In this document: in pieces, positions 12,616 to 23,618 of the stretch
How the letters are laid out: every line of letters begins with the position of its first letter
Numbering within the stretch: the stretch's first letter is position 1
DNA from: Ilex aquifolium
Lineage: Eukaryota > Streptophyta > Magnoliopsida > Aquifoliales > Aquifoliaceae
DNA: 64,000 nt
Assembly: GCA_951799425.1 (NCBI GenBank)
Contig: OX637398.1
Coordinates: forward strand, 744,001-808,000
Direction of reading: 5' to 3'
Program-made: the position numbers and the translations under genes
The notes under the pieces: model-generated
The model's database searches: none
What the model was told of the DNA's origin: nothing
What the model saw: only the letters and a program-made list of their open reading frames with translations

Positions 12616-13083
12616 TAGGGGTGTTAAACGTATCGGGTTAAATAGGTAACAGGTGAAAAACATGTAAACTCATACACGACTCGTTTAATAAACGGGTGAA
12701 AAACCTCAACACGAACACGAACCGTTTAATAAACAGGTAACACGATACGACTCGTTTAACCCGTTTAATTTTAATTTATTATTATATTTTTTGTGACTAT
12801 CACTAAATTAAAAAAAAAATATGTGGCTATCACTAAAAATAATATATATATATATATATTTTCTGTGGTTGTCATTAAAAAAAAAATGTCTAATTTTTTA
12901 AAATAATTATTAATTTATTATTATATTAATTTTATTTAAAAGGGTAAACGAGTGATAAATGGGTTGACAGGACTCACCCGAACACAACCCGTTTATTAAA
13001 CGTATCAAACGGGTCAACTCGTTTATCACCCAAACCCGCTTAATTTGTGTCGATTCGTGTCGTGTTGGATTTTGACAGGCCTA
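12616..13083. mobile_element. hAT-type MITE (468 bp)
   Basis: The left end is TAGGGGTGTTAAA and the inverse of the right end is TAGGCCTGTCAAA. The flanks are GTTGCATT (12608-12615) and GTTGCACT (13084-13091), an 8-bp duplication with one change. The subterminal regions repeat words such as ACGGGT, CGTTTAAT and CGTGTCG in both orientations. Non-coding. Confidence 0.75.
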
Positions 13084-13091
13084 GTTGCACT

Positions 13092-15037
13092 ATTGTGAGA
13101 AAGAATAGCATTATTTTAGGCCAAAAAGTGAGTGAGATCTTTTAAAGAGAGAGAGAGTTGGAGCCCACAAAGATATTGTTGATAGGGGTCTCAATGATCA
13201 TTAATTATGACCCCCACCCCACCCCCACACACGCGCACACACACACACAACTCCCCACCCACCAAGACCAAACCAAAGTCTCAGAAGCTATAAGCTAAGC
13301 TAAGCTAATGTACTGTTTCTACTGAGGAAACAAACACTAGTTAATTCTTAGAGTCACCGGGTTAAACTGCTCGTACGTATTACCATTCATTATTATAGAT
13401 AGATTTTAAGAGGGATGTGAAACGAATTCCAATATAGCTTGATATCGTCAAGTATATGACGTTCAAATTTCAAGTTGCTCGTCGTCATGGAGCAAACTGT
13501 AACCTAAACCAAATGTCTAGGGAACAAAGCAAAAGCACTTTTTGGTCCACCACAAAGATTCTCACTTTCACACTCTAAAAGCAGTGCAAAGACTGACGAT
13601 TTTAGACCCACTTATGACAGTAGTTTCTCCCTAATTACTCATAAATATTTTAGTTCTAACATAAATAGTTTGTTTTTGATCGAACTGAAAAAAAGATTAT
13701 TTAAGGTGCACGTAAGTTGACCCAGACATTCCTGATCGTTAAAAAAAAAAAATATACTCCATATTATTATTATACAATGGATAAAATTGTATAATAATAC
13801 AATTATCTACACAGCTGGTCAAGAATCCTAACAAAAATGCCCACTTGAACAAGTGCGATTCCAGTTCAAAAAAAAAAAATACAAGTGCGATTGGTGACTT
13901 ATCCTTCAGCTACTGTAGAATATCTTATCCAAGAATGGTCATGAACGTGGAAAACTTTATCATCACTGTCTTGTACATGTCCGAGTAAAGCAAACCATGC
14001 CCACTTGTATGCCATGGGGGCACCACTACTCTATGTATGTCGTATCCTTAACCGTAGCTTGTTCCATCATACTAAAGTACTATATCCAGATATGTAATGT
14101 AGGGATACCTCCACTTCTTATTTGCAAGTTGCATGCTGGTCCAGACGACGGAGATAAATTTGATTCTCAACAACGTTCAAGAGAAGAAAGCATAAATATA
14201 TTATAGTTCAACGTTGCAATATTAGTTATCAATTCAGAGTACAATTTTGAGTGATACACATGAGAAGTTAAATATGAAACGTGAATATCGGTTTGGGAAT
14301 AAGCAGTATTTGGACACAACTCGATCAAATTGTATTGATATCAATCAATACTTTGTTCCACAGTCCAAACAACTAAGTGCAGGTGGTGTATATTTATTGC
14401 CTTCAGACTTTCACCAGACAGGTTGTACGTGCTCATACTAATTTTCTAACTACAATTCTCTCGGTAGACAGTAGTCAGTACTGAAGGTGGAGACTGCTGA
14501 AAATGACATCATTCTTATCCAACCAATATAATCCTGTAACATGGTTTTCACTTAATTAACTTAATTTTGATGCCACTGTGCAGAAATATCAAGTTGAAAT
14601 GATCAAAGCGAACAAAAAATGAATTGTACTGCTGTACCTGGTGACTCTCATTATCAGACTATCTGCTGGCCTTGACTCCCTTCATGAGATAGGCCCGATC
14701 CCCTTTGCTAGTGTGTATACAGAGGCATCTTCTATCGTTTTCAAACCAGCTAAAAGAGCTCAAATATTCTTATGGCTATACAACCAACATTATAATAAAG
14801 ATAGTATATAAACTGTTGTTCAATAGTACTAAATAAACCAAGTTTCCCATATCTTTGAAAGCATCTAAAGCTCTAAACGAATAATTGGATCGTATCTTGC
14901 CCTTACATAATTTTCAAAAACTGCAAAAAGAGAAGTGATGATGGTTTCAGATATTTAGCAATTAATGGGGACCACAACACAGAAAGGCTTCATGCCTATC
15001 TGAACTCCTTGCAAAACAAATTACACCAGCAAACTAT
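13092..15037. other. Intergenic region and upstream region of the 15.1-kb gene
   Basis: Simple-sequence CACACA and CCCCACCC blocks occur near 13210-13260. No coding region is convincing; the short open frames at 14.0-14.4 kb show no family signature. The right part is the promoter of the gene starting at 15127. Confidence 0.4.
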
Positions 15038-15045
15038 TATATATA
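15038..15045 (+). promoter_or_regulatory. TATA box
   Basis: TATATATA followed by GACC sits about 80 bases upstream of the ATG at 15127. A leader rich in C and A (CTCCATTCATTGCACAC) follows, a normal plant core promoter layout. Confidence 0.6.
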
Positions 15046-15126
15046 GACCTATCCTCCATTCATTGCACACTCAAGAACTCAAACAATAAGTGATTCAGAA
15101 CACTAAAGATATATATTGGGGTGAAA

Positions 15127-15528
15127 ATGGAGTCCAACAGGAAGCGCAAAGGGTTCACGAAAGCGAAGCTTGTAATGTCTTTCTATCGAGCAGCCAAGCC
15201 TTCTTCAACCACGCAATATAGTGGCAAGGTGAAGCCTAGTCCCACTCCTACTTCAACTACCTCAGTGGGTTTCATTGTCAACCAGGACCAAGTTACAACT
15301 CCTTCACCTGGTTCAGTAGGTTTCGTCTTCAACCAGGACCAAGTAATTTCTCAGACAAAGCAGAAGGTTTCATTTGCAATCCCTGGTAATGGCCGTGACT
15401 TCTTCGGTGTACCTGGAGACGAGGCTGTTGATGTGAAGGCTGCAAGCTATATCTCCTGCGTTCAAGAGCGCTTTAGGCTTGAACGAGTCAACTCAGAACG
15501 CAAGAGGTCTGAAGATTACACCCACTGA
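15127..15528 (+). CDS. Conserved plant protein of unknown function, 133 residues
   Basis: A single exon reads from ATG at 15127 to TGA. The GTG two codons upstream is not a plausible plant start. The N-terminus is very basic (MESNRKRKGFTKAKLV). Residues 46-56 (SVGFIVNQDQV) and 63-73 (SVGFVFNQDQV) are a tandem duplication separated by a TTPSPG linker. The C-terminal half (GDEAVDVKAASYISCVQERFRLERVNSERK) is a charged helix-like block and is the most conserved-looking part. There is no signal peptide or membrane span. A cytosolic or nuclear protein is likely; function is unknown. The clear TATA box, good start context and family-like C-terminus support a real gene. Confidence 0.78.
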   Translation: MESNRKRKGFTKAKLVMSFYRAAKPSSTTQYSGKVKPSPTPTSTTSVGFIVNQDQVTTPSPGSVGFVFNQDQVISQTKQKVSFAIPGNGRDFFGVPGDEAVDVKAASYISCVQERFRLERVNSERKRSEDYTH

Positions 15529-17043
15529 TGATAGCTCTCTTGGGCCTACGGTTATATTAATAAGTTCCTGCATTACAGAAAGATATCCTCATCTTGCAGA
15601 AAATTAATTAGGGTTTGTTTGTGTTTGAATTGTTTCATGTACTTTACGAGTTAGATCGATCTAGTCCCCATCTTATATATATCATGGTGATGGTGTTACT
15701 TCATTTGCGTTGTAGTCCAAATATCCAAATGAGTAAGTTGTCGAACCTTGCTACTATTCCATTAACTTCTTGAATCAATTTATATGCACATGATTTGCTT
15801 CAGAGGCACTTCCAAGCAACAATGACAAATTAATGAAGAGCCAACGAATTTACTTCCAAAAGCATATTAATTTGGAGTGTTTTATATCCAATGGAATTTT
15901 TTACTCAGATGTTCACTAAGTTGAAACTGGAGATGGTTTTAGTAGAGAATTTTAGACATTACAATGGGTATATCACCTTTTTAATTTTTTTGGGTTCAAC
16001 GATTAAGGGTATCCGGATTAGCTTAAGCTTATCTCGATTAATTTTCTCTCCGATTCGGTCAAAGGCATGTCATCTACGCTGAGAAAAAAGTATTCATGAG
16101 AGATAAATCTTTTATATCCTGGCCCAAAGGAGTTGCCAAGATTCGAACTCAGGACGTCTGAATTTACAGTTTATTTCTGTTATCACTTGAACTACCCTTT
16201 AGATTTTTTAATAACCTATCGCTAATACTACACACATGTCTCATAAAGCATAACCAGTGAAAAATAAGGGTGGGGCGGCCAATATCAATCTTCAGTAAGG
16301 AAGATGCCAGACTTTCTGAGCATATCCTCTCGTCTCGCTTTATGGGAGGAAAACGGCAAACGAGAAAACAATCTTATTCCTATCATCTAGTTTTCAGAAT
16401 ATTAGGGTTTGGGGAAGTAGGGAAGGTTCCAACGTTCCAGTAGTTACTATTAGTCAACATAAATTTGAATGGAAACCTTAAGTGTGGGATTGATAAATTT
16501 CAAGCATAAGAAAACATAAATTCCATTCAAATTGAAATGTGGCTTACAATACAACTCCTCACCATATAGTTTGTATTGTATTCGGAGCCTTTTAGGGTCC
16601 TCTGTTTCATGCCTAGGTCGCAGGTGTCTCCGAGCACCTTTGCGTCGCTATTTCTCGGAATTTCACTTGCTTTGATCCATAAAATATATGAAGTTTTACG
16701 CTGGTTCAAGCATTTAGGAGTTCTTGTTGGTTAGGCTGCTGAGTTTGACAGCCTTGCTTAGCCGTTATTGTAAAACTAGTTGTCCTTGATGTATAGAATA
16801 TTCTATGTAAATGCTTAATTTAGAGAGTTAAAACTTAAAATGCAACAGCCAGCAAATTGGATTCTTGGACTTCACATAAGTAGGATACAACATTGCCTTT
16901 GAATTAAGAAAATGTATCCCTAAGGAACAAAAAGGCGGATGATCTTCTTTAGTAGTTGATTGAAACGAACCTCGACAATCGAATCAAAACAGCAAATAAA
17001 CAAGTAGATGAGGCAAGGTGGTGGCGATGGTAACATGCATTGA
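15529..17043. other. Intergenic, no gene seen
   Basis: It holds the 3' flank of the 15.1-kb gene and, at its right end, the 3' UTR of the minus-strand DUF3339 gene. No further coding region or transposon boundary was recognised. Confidence 0.4.
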
Positions 17044-17253
17044 TTAGCCGGTGTAGATGTGAACACCAATTGCGATGAGGAAGATGGTGATGAGGCCAAA
17101 GAAGATGATGGTGTGGACTAAAATGGAGACTCCACTGGTCTGGAAGTTTGCAAACTCGATTGTTCGGCTGTTTCCAGGGAGCTGGAACAGCAACCCTGGC
17201 GTCAATAGCACGAACAGTACCACCGCTATGATCACCGGCCCCCAATCTGCCAT
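17044..17253 (-). CDS. DUF3339 family small membrane protein (array copy 1)
   Basis: Intronless, 69 residues, starting at the ATG of MADWGPV (a GTG just upstream is discarded). DUF3339 (PF11820) proteins are short plant proteins with two membrane spans and no known activity. Span 1 is about residues 7-24 (VIIAVVLFVLLTPGLLFQ), followed by the family motif LFQLPG, a polar loop with EFANFQTSG, and span 2 about 45-66 ending HIYTG. It is most like copy 5 (both have NFQTSGVSILVH). It is the leftmost of five paralogs in alternating orientation and is divergent from copy 2. Confidence 0.93.
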   Translation of the reverse strand: MADWGPVIIAVVLFVLLTPGLLFQLPGNSRTIEFANFQTSGVSILVHTIIFFGLITIFLIAIGVHIYTG

Positions 17254-17711
17254 CACCTCTGTCCTTCCTAGCTAGCTCTCTTCTTTTCCTCCCTCCAAAG
17301 TCTAAACTGAACTGAGGAGTCCCAACCAAGTGTAAAGAATGAGACTACAAAAGATACATGACAAGAAGGATGGGAGTCTTATAGATGAAAACAAGGACGA
17401 TGGGGACAAAGAAGCGGTCCGAAGTCGGCAATGGATTTCTTGCCGGATTCGTCCTGTTGCTCATGACAGATACCTCTTATGAACTATAAGGGCGGCCAGG
17501 GCCGGCCCCACCTCATAAAGTTTGGGCTTTAGGCCTTAAATTTGAGAAAGTTCTATTATTTTAGTTATATAATTAGTTCACATAAAAAAATTTAAATTTA
17601 TAAACATTTTAAGTCCTACTAAAAGGTTCCAAAGTTCATGATCCAACCCATAAAATTAGAAACCCAAAAAATCGAAAGTTAAAAAAATAACTAAAAGTAT
17701 AATAAAAGAGT

Positions 17712-19156
17712 AATGTTATTTGGATCTAAAAAAAAAGTGAAAATTGAGGGTGAGTCTCCCTAGATGGATTTATAATGACTTGAGTTTTGGAAGGAAACTT
17801 ATTTGGGAGTAAGTCCATATTTAAACTTATATGTTGGTACTTAAGTCCACTTATTTTTTAAATTTCAAAATTATCCCTAACGGTGTTAGTTTTGTCTAGT
17901 TATAGAAACTCACATAAATTAGATCATTGAAGTATATATGGAAACCCTTGATTGAGTTATATATGTAAACCATTTATTAAATATTATAATAATTAACAGA
18001 AGTTTTATATGGAAGTTATATATTCTGATAGTTATATATGATAAATTTGATGTACGAATAAAATTGTTGGTCTATTAAGTCAAAATCAGATCACAAAATT
18101 TCCTTAACAACAGTAATGCATAATATAGGGAGACTGAATAATGTCAACAGAGTTCAGTAACACGAATGTTAATATATAGTAACATTCATGTTCCTATATG
18201 ATTGAAGTTACAATTAGGGTTGTGTTCCCAGTATAGTCGTGTTACTATACTGACACTAATGTTACTATAGTGAAACGAATGTTATTTTACGAATGTCACA
18301 GTAACATCAAATGTTTGTGCTCAATAACACATTGACTTTTACAAAATACAAGACAATAGAGTTTTCACAGTAACATCAATTTTTGAAAGATTATAGTGAA
18401 AATACGACTGTACTGGTAACACATCGATCAATTTTCTCGCAAAATTTCTCACGCACATGCACACACAACTTTTCATCAAAAATCATACACCAAATCAAAA
18501 TCTCTAATTGACAGAATTAAATCCCTAATTGTTATTACTTTTTTACCATGTTACTATTTTTTTAGTGACCATGTTACTCTCTTTGTTGAGTATGTTATTA
18601 TTATTATTTTTTAAATATTAATATTCAATATTAATATTTTGTCGATGAAATCCAAAGTAAACTGGAATAGTAAATTGAAATTGTATTTTATGGAATGTAA
18701 TGAGTTTGAAATTTGAATATGAACGGTTTTTGATAAATGCCGATTTCTTGTTTTTCGGATAAGAAAACATTGTGGCTTAGAAGATTGTAGCCGAATTTGA
18801 AGGCGATTATAAATGAGATGTATATGGTTGGTTATTGTGTTCATATGTGAAGAAGACGTTCCTCAAATGTCGTTTATAACATTTATACAGATAAGGGTTA
18901 CAATAGTAAAATTGACAAAAAATGGATTTAAAATCAAATAAGTTTTCTTGACGGACTTATCTCCAAATAAGTCCATATAGGGGGACCGACCTCCAAATTT
19001 TTCCTAAAAAAATAACTAAAAGTTCAATGATGTGGCTTTATTAAAATCATTGGATCAACACTAATTTTCAATATTTGATAATGGCTACAGTCAATCCAAA
19101 GACCATAGGGAATTAGGTCAATAAATTGGGTTAGTAAATTAAATCCCAATAGCATT
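17712..19156. mobile_element. Small MITE split by a MULE-like insertion
   Basis: The left piece begins AATGTTATTTGGATCT. The inverse of the right end is AATGCTATTGGGATTTAATT. Together, without the inserted 17735-19003 segment, they make a MITE of about 170 bp resembling the one at 7001-7148, including the shared phrase GATGTGG(C/T)TTTA. Confidence 0.55.
17735..19003. mobile_element. MULE-like non-autonomous element with 9-bp TSD
   Basis: The flanks are CTAAAAAAA at 17726-17734 and at 19004-19012, a 9-bp duplication as expected for Mutator-like elements. The terminal regions are related in inverse orientation (AAGTCCATAT, TGGATTTA, GGTCGGTCCCCCTATATGG). The interior carries many copies of GTAACAT / ATGTTAC words (about 18160-18600). 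No transposase frame is present. Confidence 0.65.
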
Positions 19157-19403
19157 GCTCTAAAAAAATCTACTCAAAAGTGAAGTCGTATTTATTCCAC
19201 ATTTACTCTCTCTCTCTCTCTATAGTTAAAAACAAAAACAAAAGTTAAAACATCTCTCCGCAACACTGACTCATTCTTTCTGTATCACACACACATAAAA
19301 AATTAAAAATAAATTAATTTTAAATAAAATTTTAATATTAAAAATAAAAGCTCTTATTTGTTATTATCGCTATAGGCCTCAAAATATCTTGAGGCGCCCC
19401 TGA

Positions 19404-19575
19404 TAGGGGTGTTCAAATTTCTAATTAGCCGCAATTTCCTATCCTACCCTACCCTATTGAATGGCTAGCTGAAAAAATGGGATATGAATATGGAAGAGTT
19501 TTTTGTCTTCCGATTAAATCGGGTAAGAATGAGGAATAACCATTTATTTTCGTATTCATACTCTACCCTACCCGC

Positions 19576-19635
<60 letters not shown>

Positions 19636-20015
19636 AAAACCTTAATTCCCAAACCATATGGTTTAAACTTAAAACAATTGTTATTATATTTGTGCAACAA
19701 TTATGATTGATTGATGTTTATGCTTTTTATATTTTATTGTAATTGTTGTTGTAATTGTTTTAAGTTTTAGTGTTATTAGTTTATTGTGTTGCTAAATTGG
19801 TCCATGTTATTTAATTGAATTGTTAAAATAATCTAAAAATTAATAACTACAAAAGTGTTCACCTGATTTCTTACCTAATTAATTTGGCCGAAAGTCGAGT
19901 AGGAATACTACACTTGATCAGGTAAGGTAGACCAAGAAAAAATTCTTCCACAAAATATCGGGTAGGAAGACGAAATATCATATTTTCTACCCGTAAGATA
20001 AAGTGAATAACCCTA
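19404..20015. mobile_element. hAT MITE, family A copy 1
   Basis: The left end is TAGGGGTGTTCAAAT and the inverse of the right end is TAGGGTTATTCAC. The flanks GCCCCTGA (left) and GCCTGA (right) fit an 8-bp duplication that later lost two C. It is about 80 percent alike by eye to the element at 22293-22893. It carries an expanded TA run at about 19580-19630 that the second copy lacks. Confidence 0.7.
19580..19630. repeat. (TA)n microsatellite
   Basis: About 25 uninterrupted TA units lie within the hAT MITE. The sister copy has only a short TATATATATA here, so expansion followed insertion. Confidence 0.9.
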
Positions 20016-20028
20016 GCCTGAGGGCGGC

Positions 20029-21502
20029 ATGCACACTTGAAAGTTGACATCCTTTATCTTTCTAGAATATTGGGTAGGAATACTGATGTTACAAAAAATA
20101 CTATTTAATTTACAGTTAATCAATTATAAATGTTTTGTTTTCCTTTCTTTATATATTCATATGTTTCGGTTCGTTAGGTTTGAAAAGTACAATCAAGGAG
20201 CTTGGATACGAAGACATGTTTCGGTCCGATTGGAGATTCATGGATCATAGACGGTATCGTCCCACACCTTTCTTTACCCAACCTGGGCTGACTATGAGAT
20301 TTTCGGTCCAAAATTGCTGCCCAACTGATAGGCCTGTGTAGCCTTCAGCCCAATGTACCTTAAGTTCAGAAAACAACATTAGACATAAAAACCCATAAAA
20401 ATTAATGGCCCAAACCAAGCTTTTCGCAGTCTTAAACATTCCAATTCACAATTCATCGCTGCAATTTGTCTACCCGTGGTGGCAACTGGCAAGGGCAATT
20501 TAACCTCTTTTTTTTTTTATTTTTCCACTTTTGCTAGACGTTAAACATTTTTCTGTCAAGCATCAACACAGTCTGACCGGCATTAATGAATCAAACCTCG
20601 TAATTTTAAAGATGGAGATTTATTCAGCATACCGTAGCGTGAGTCAAGCAATCATGCATCTTTGGAAAGGGTATATTTTTTGTTTTTTTCTTTCTCATTT
20701 TCCCTAGTTTTTTTTTTTTTGCTTGTGAAAAAAAATTGTAAAATATTTAGTTGATTCTTGAAGACTAGTTCTTAAAAATTTGTAAAATCTTCGAAATCTA
20801 ATGCAAACCCATAGAAAGAATACCAGGACGTGTATACTAGATGAAATAAATAGAACCCGATATTGCTCAAGAGGATTTAATTATTTCAATATATTTTTTT
20901 CAATAATACTTTTTTTTTTACTTATTTTTTAATAGTACTTCCCTGAACATAGATTCAAGCACCATCCACCATATATTCAACAAGGTAAGTTTTCTACCAT
21001 GAAAGAAAATTTAGGAAAAATGTCTCTTCTGTGAACTGCACCACCCCGTGCTTGAGTTGCGCATATAGGTCTTTCTTAAAAGGTGAAGCATTATACAAGT
21101 AAGAATTTCTAACTCAACTAGCTTTAACACGCCAACCTTTATACCTGTCCCAATGCTTTTTCCATATCTCTTCAATTATGTTTTCCAAATACCTGTCTCA
21201 AGTGGAAAGAACCCATCAAGCCATAAATTATTGGAAGCTAATGAAGGAAAAGTTGTTCCTTTAATTTCGACCTCCATAAAGCAAAACCCACTACCACAAC
21301 ATACCTTTCCCCTCTTTTAAACCTACTGTCTTCTTTCTCTCTACGTTTAGCATCCCCCATCGCCTTCTTCATTAAGTAAATCAGTGCTTCTCACCTCTCT
21401 ACAAATTCATAAACACCATTTCTGTTCTTTCTCACCCATACTTGAAGAGAGAGACCAAGTTCCATCCTACACTTGAGAGAGAGAGAGAGAGAGATAGAGA
21501 GA
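20029..21502. other. Upstream region and 5' UTR of DUF3339 copy 2
   Basis: No gene was recognised in this spacer. The last 29 bases before the start codon are a near-pure GA repeat (21474-21502), a GAGA-type leader that plant BBR/BPC factors are known to bind. The start codon follows it directly. Confidence 0.5.
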
Positions 21503-21715
21503 ATGGGTGCTGATTGGGGACCTGTTGTGGTGGCGGTGGTGATGTTCGTCCTATTGTCACCGGGACTGCTATTCCAGCTACCGGCGAGGACAAGGGTGAT
21601 TGAATTCGGCAACATGTATACCAGTGGCATTTCCATTCTAGTTCATGCCATATTGTACGTCTGTATATACACCATTTTGATCATTGCAATTGGTGTGCAC
21701 ATACGGAGTGGTTGA
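21503..21715 (+). CDS. DUF3339 family small membrane protein (array copy 2)
   Basis: Intronless, 70 residues, from the ATG of MGADWGPV. The in-frame RERERE codons upstream come from the GA-repeat leader and are not coding. Two membrane spans are visible: about residues 8-25 (VVVAVVMFVLLSPGLLFQ) and 46-67, ending HIRSG instead of the HIYTG of copies 1 and 3. The central loop reads RVIEFGNMYTSGISILVH. The extra Gly after Met1 sets it apart from the other four. It is convergent with copy 3. Role unknown. Confidence 0.93.
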   Translation: MGADWGPVVVAVVMFVLLSPGLLFQLPARTRVIEFGNMYTSGISILVHAILYVCIYTILIIAIGVHIRSG

Positions 21716-22292
21716 TACAACCATATGGATCCAACTGATCTTCTCATATGTAGCAAGGGATTACCTGTCCTATCTTCTCTCTTTTTTTTTTTTTCAAAAT
21801 TTCTTTATTTGGATTGTAACTGAACATTGTATGGTTGCTACTTTGATTTACATGAAATAGACGCATGCTCTTGATCATGAACTGCGTTTGAGCCTTTGAG
21901 TGTTCTTTTCAATTGATAACTTAATTGCTAGTCTGAACTTAGAATTGATCCATAACTCTTTCCCAATTGTTACTACCATGATTTGCAGAATGTATGACTA
22001 GATTGAATACGAAATATAATATTTTTTAGATATTTTAATTGAATAAATTAAGGGCGGATTTTGCCGTAACCATAAGGTTGTTTCATTGTAATTTGAAAAT
22101 TATGGTTCGAATTGCAAAAACAATCTCTCTACTTATAAGAATAAAACTGTATATATTTAACACTCCCTAGACTCCATAATGGCGCACCATCGTTCACTAG
22201 TGAAGCCATTTTTTTTAATTGATCAACTATATTTCTTACCAAAAAAAAAGCCTATCAAGACTCGATAATTTCCACAACTCCATGATGCCATT
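21716..22292. other. 3' flank of DUF3339 copy 2
   Basis: This is the 3' UTR and spacer up to the next MITE. A T run lies at 21782-21794. No coding region. Confidence 0.45.
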
Positions 22293-22893
22293 AGAGATGC
22301 TCAAATTTTCCATTAGTCGCAATTTTCTATCTTACCTGACCCTACCCGACCCTATTGAACGACTAGCCAAAAAAATAGGATAAAAATAAAAAGGAATTAT
22401 TGGTCTTCCGATTAAATCGGGTAGAAATGCGAAATAGCCATTAATTTCCGTATTCCTACCATACTCTACCCTACCTGCATTAATTTATTTATATATATAT
22501 AAACTAAAAACCCTAATTCCCTAACCATATGATTTAAACTTAAAATAATTGTTATTATATTTGTGCAATTATTATGATGGATTGATGTTTATACTTTCTT
22601 GTATTTTATTGTAATTGTTGTTGTAATTGTTTTAAGTTTTAGTGTTATTAATTTATTGTGTTGTTAAATTGGTTCATGTTATTTAATTGAATTGTTAAAA
22701 TGATCCAAAAATTAATAAGTACAAAAGTGTTCACCGGGTTTTCTACCCGACTTCTTACCTAATTAATTTGGCCAGAAGTCGGATAGAAATACCACACTTG
22801 ATCGGATATGGTAGACTAAGAAAAAAAATTTCTGCAAAGTATCGAATTAGAAGACGGAGGACCATATTTCCTACCCGAGGCAGGGTGAACACC
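22293..22893. mobile_element. hAT MITE, family A copy 2
   Basis: Nearly co-linear with 19404-20015; both share phrases such as TCTTCCGATTAAATCGGGTA. The left end is AGAGATGCTCAAATT and the right end GGGTGAACACC. The flanks share GCCATT (22287-22292 and 22894-22899), the readable part of an 8-bp duplication. It lies between convergent DUF3339 copies 2 and 3. Confidence 0.7.
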
Positions 22894-23328
22894 GCCATTG
22901 CAGCCCCAACTCAATTGGAAATTTTTTGTAACCAAAACATATGAAAACAGTCGATGTTTGATCAAAACAAACTCAGAGAAAACAAGTTTAAGGTGTTGGG
23001 GGCTTCAAGCTTGAGAAAAAAGGTAGACTCCCACTGGATCCAGTTAAGGAACTAAGGGTCTGGAACCCTAGATCATCAATCGCCTCACTCACACATAGAC
23101 ATAGGGATAATCAAAGAACCAAAAAAAGCTACATAACAAGGAAAATATTAGATCTATGATATATATTAGAAGTTGCCATTAAACAGAGCAAGTATCATTT
23201 AATTTAGAGCAACAAACTTAATATCTGAAGAAACCGAAATAAACACAGATCTCGAGAGGGGAGGATGAAACTAACCCAACAGAGGGCGGTAGAAAGGTAA
23301 GCAGAGAAGACACACATTGGGTTCAAGT

Positions 23329-23538
23329 TCAGCCGGTGTAGATGTGAACATGGACGGCAAGGATGAGGATAGCGTAGATGACGAAGAAGATGAGAGTGTG
23401 GACTGCGATGGACTTGCCGTTGGTCTTCATGCTCCCGAAATCCAGGTGTTTGTTGTGTCCCGGGAACTGAAAGAGCAGTCCCGGTTGCAAGAGCACGAAT
23501 AGTACTACTCCGATCAGTACTGGCCCCCAGTCCGCCAT
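23329..23538 (-). CDS. DUF3339 family small membrane protein (array copy 3)
   Basis: Intronless, 69 residues, starting MADWGPV. Span 1 is about residues 7-24 (VLIGVVLFVLLQPGLLFQ) and span 2 about 45-66, ending HIYTG. The loop differs from the other copies: PGHNKHLDFGSMKTNGKS. The MKT triplet is shared with copy 4, while the N-terminus matches copy 1. A CT/GA repeat lies 45-73 bases upstream in the leader. It is divergent from copy 4. Function unknown. Confidence 0.93.
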   Translation of the reverse strand: MADWGPVLIGVVLFVLLQPGLLFQFPGHNKHLDFGSMKTNGKSIAVHTLIFFVIYAILILAVHVHIYTG

Positions 23539-23579
23539 TGTTGCGCCTCTTCTGTTCGTCTCACAAATTCAGCAAGCTG

Positions 23580-23582
<3 letters not shown>

Positions 23583-23611
<29 letters not shown>
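23583..23611. repeat. GA/CT repeat in the 5' leader of DUF3339 copy 3
   Basis: About fourteen GA units on the plus strand read as CT units in the leader of the minus-strand gene. Copy 2 has a similar GA run directly before its start, in the opposite sense. Confidence 0.8.

Positions 23612-23615
<4 letters not shown>

Positions 23616-23618
<3 letters not shown>

Larger units (their letters stand above)
17497..20020. mobile_element. hAT-type element broken by three nested insertions
   Basis: The left end is CAGGGCCGGCCCCACC at 17497. The right terminus (GAGGCGCCCCTG, inverse CAGGGGCGCCTC) was itself hit by a second hAT MITE at 19404-20015. Beyond that insertion the octamer AGGGCGGC at 20021-20028 exactly matches AGGGCGGC at 17489-17496. 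That fixes the true boundaries of the outer element. A small MITE (17712-19156) carrying a MULE-like element (17735-19003) sits inside. Without the insertions the element is roughly 460 bp. It is related to the copy at 45587-46198 (GGGGCC and GGCCTTA words near the ends). Confidence 0.75.
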
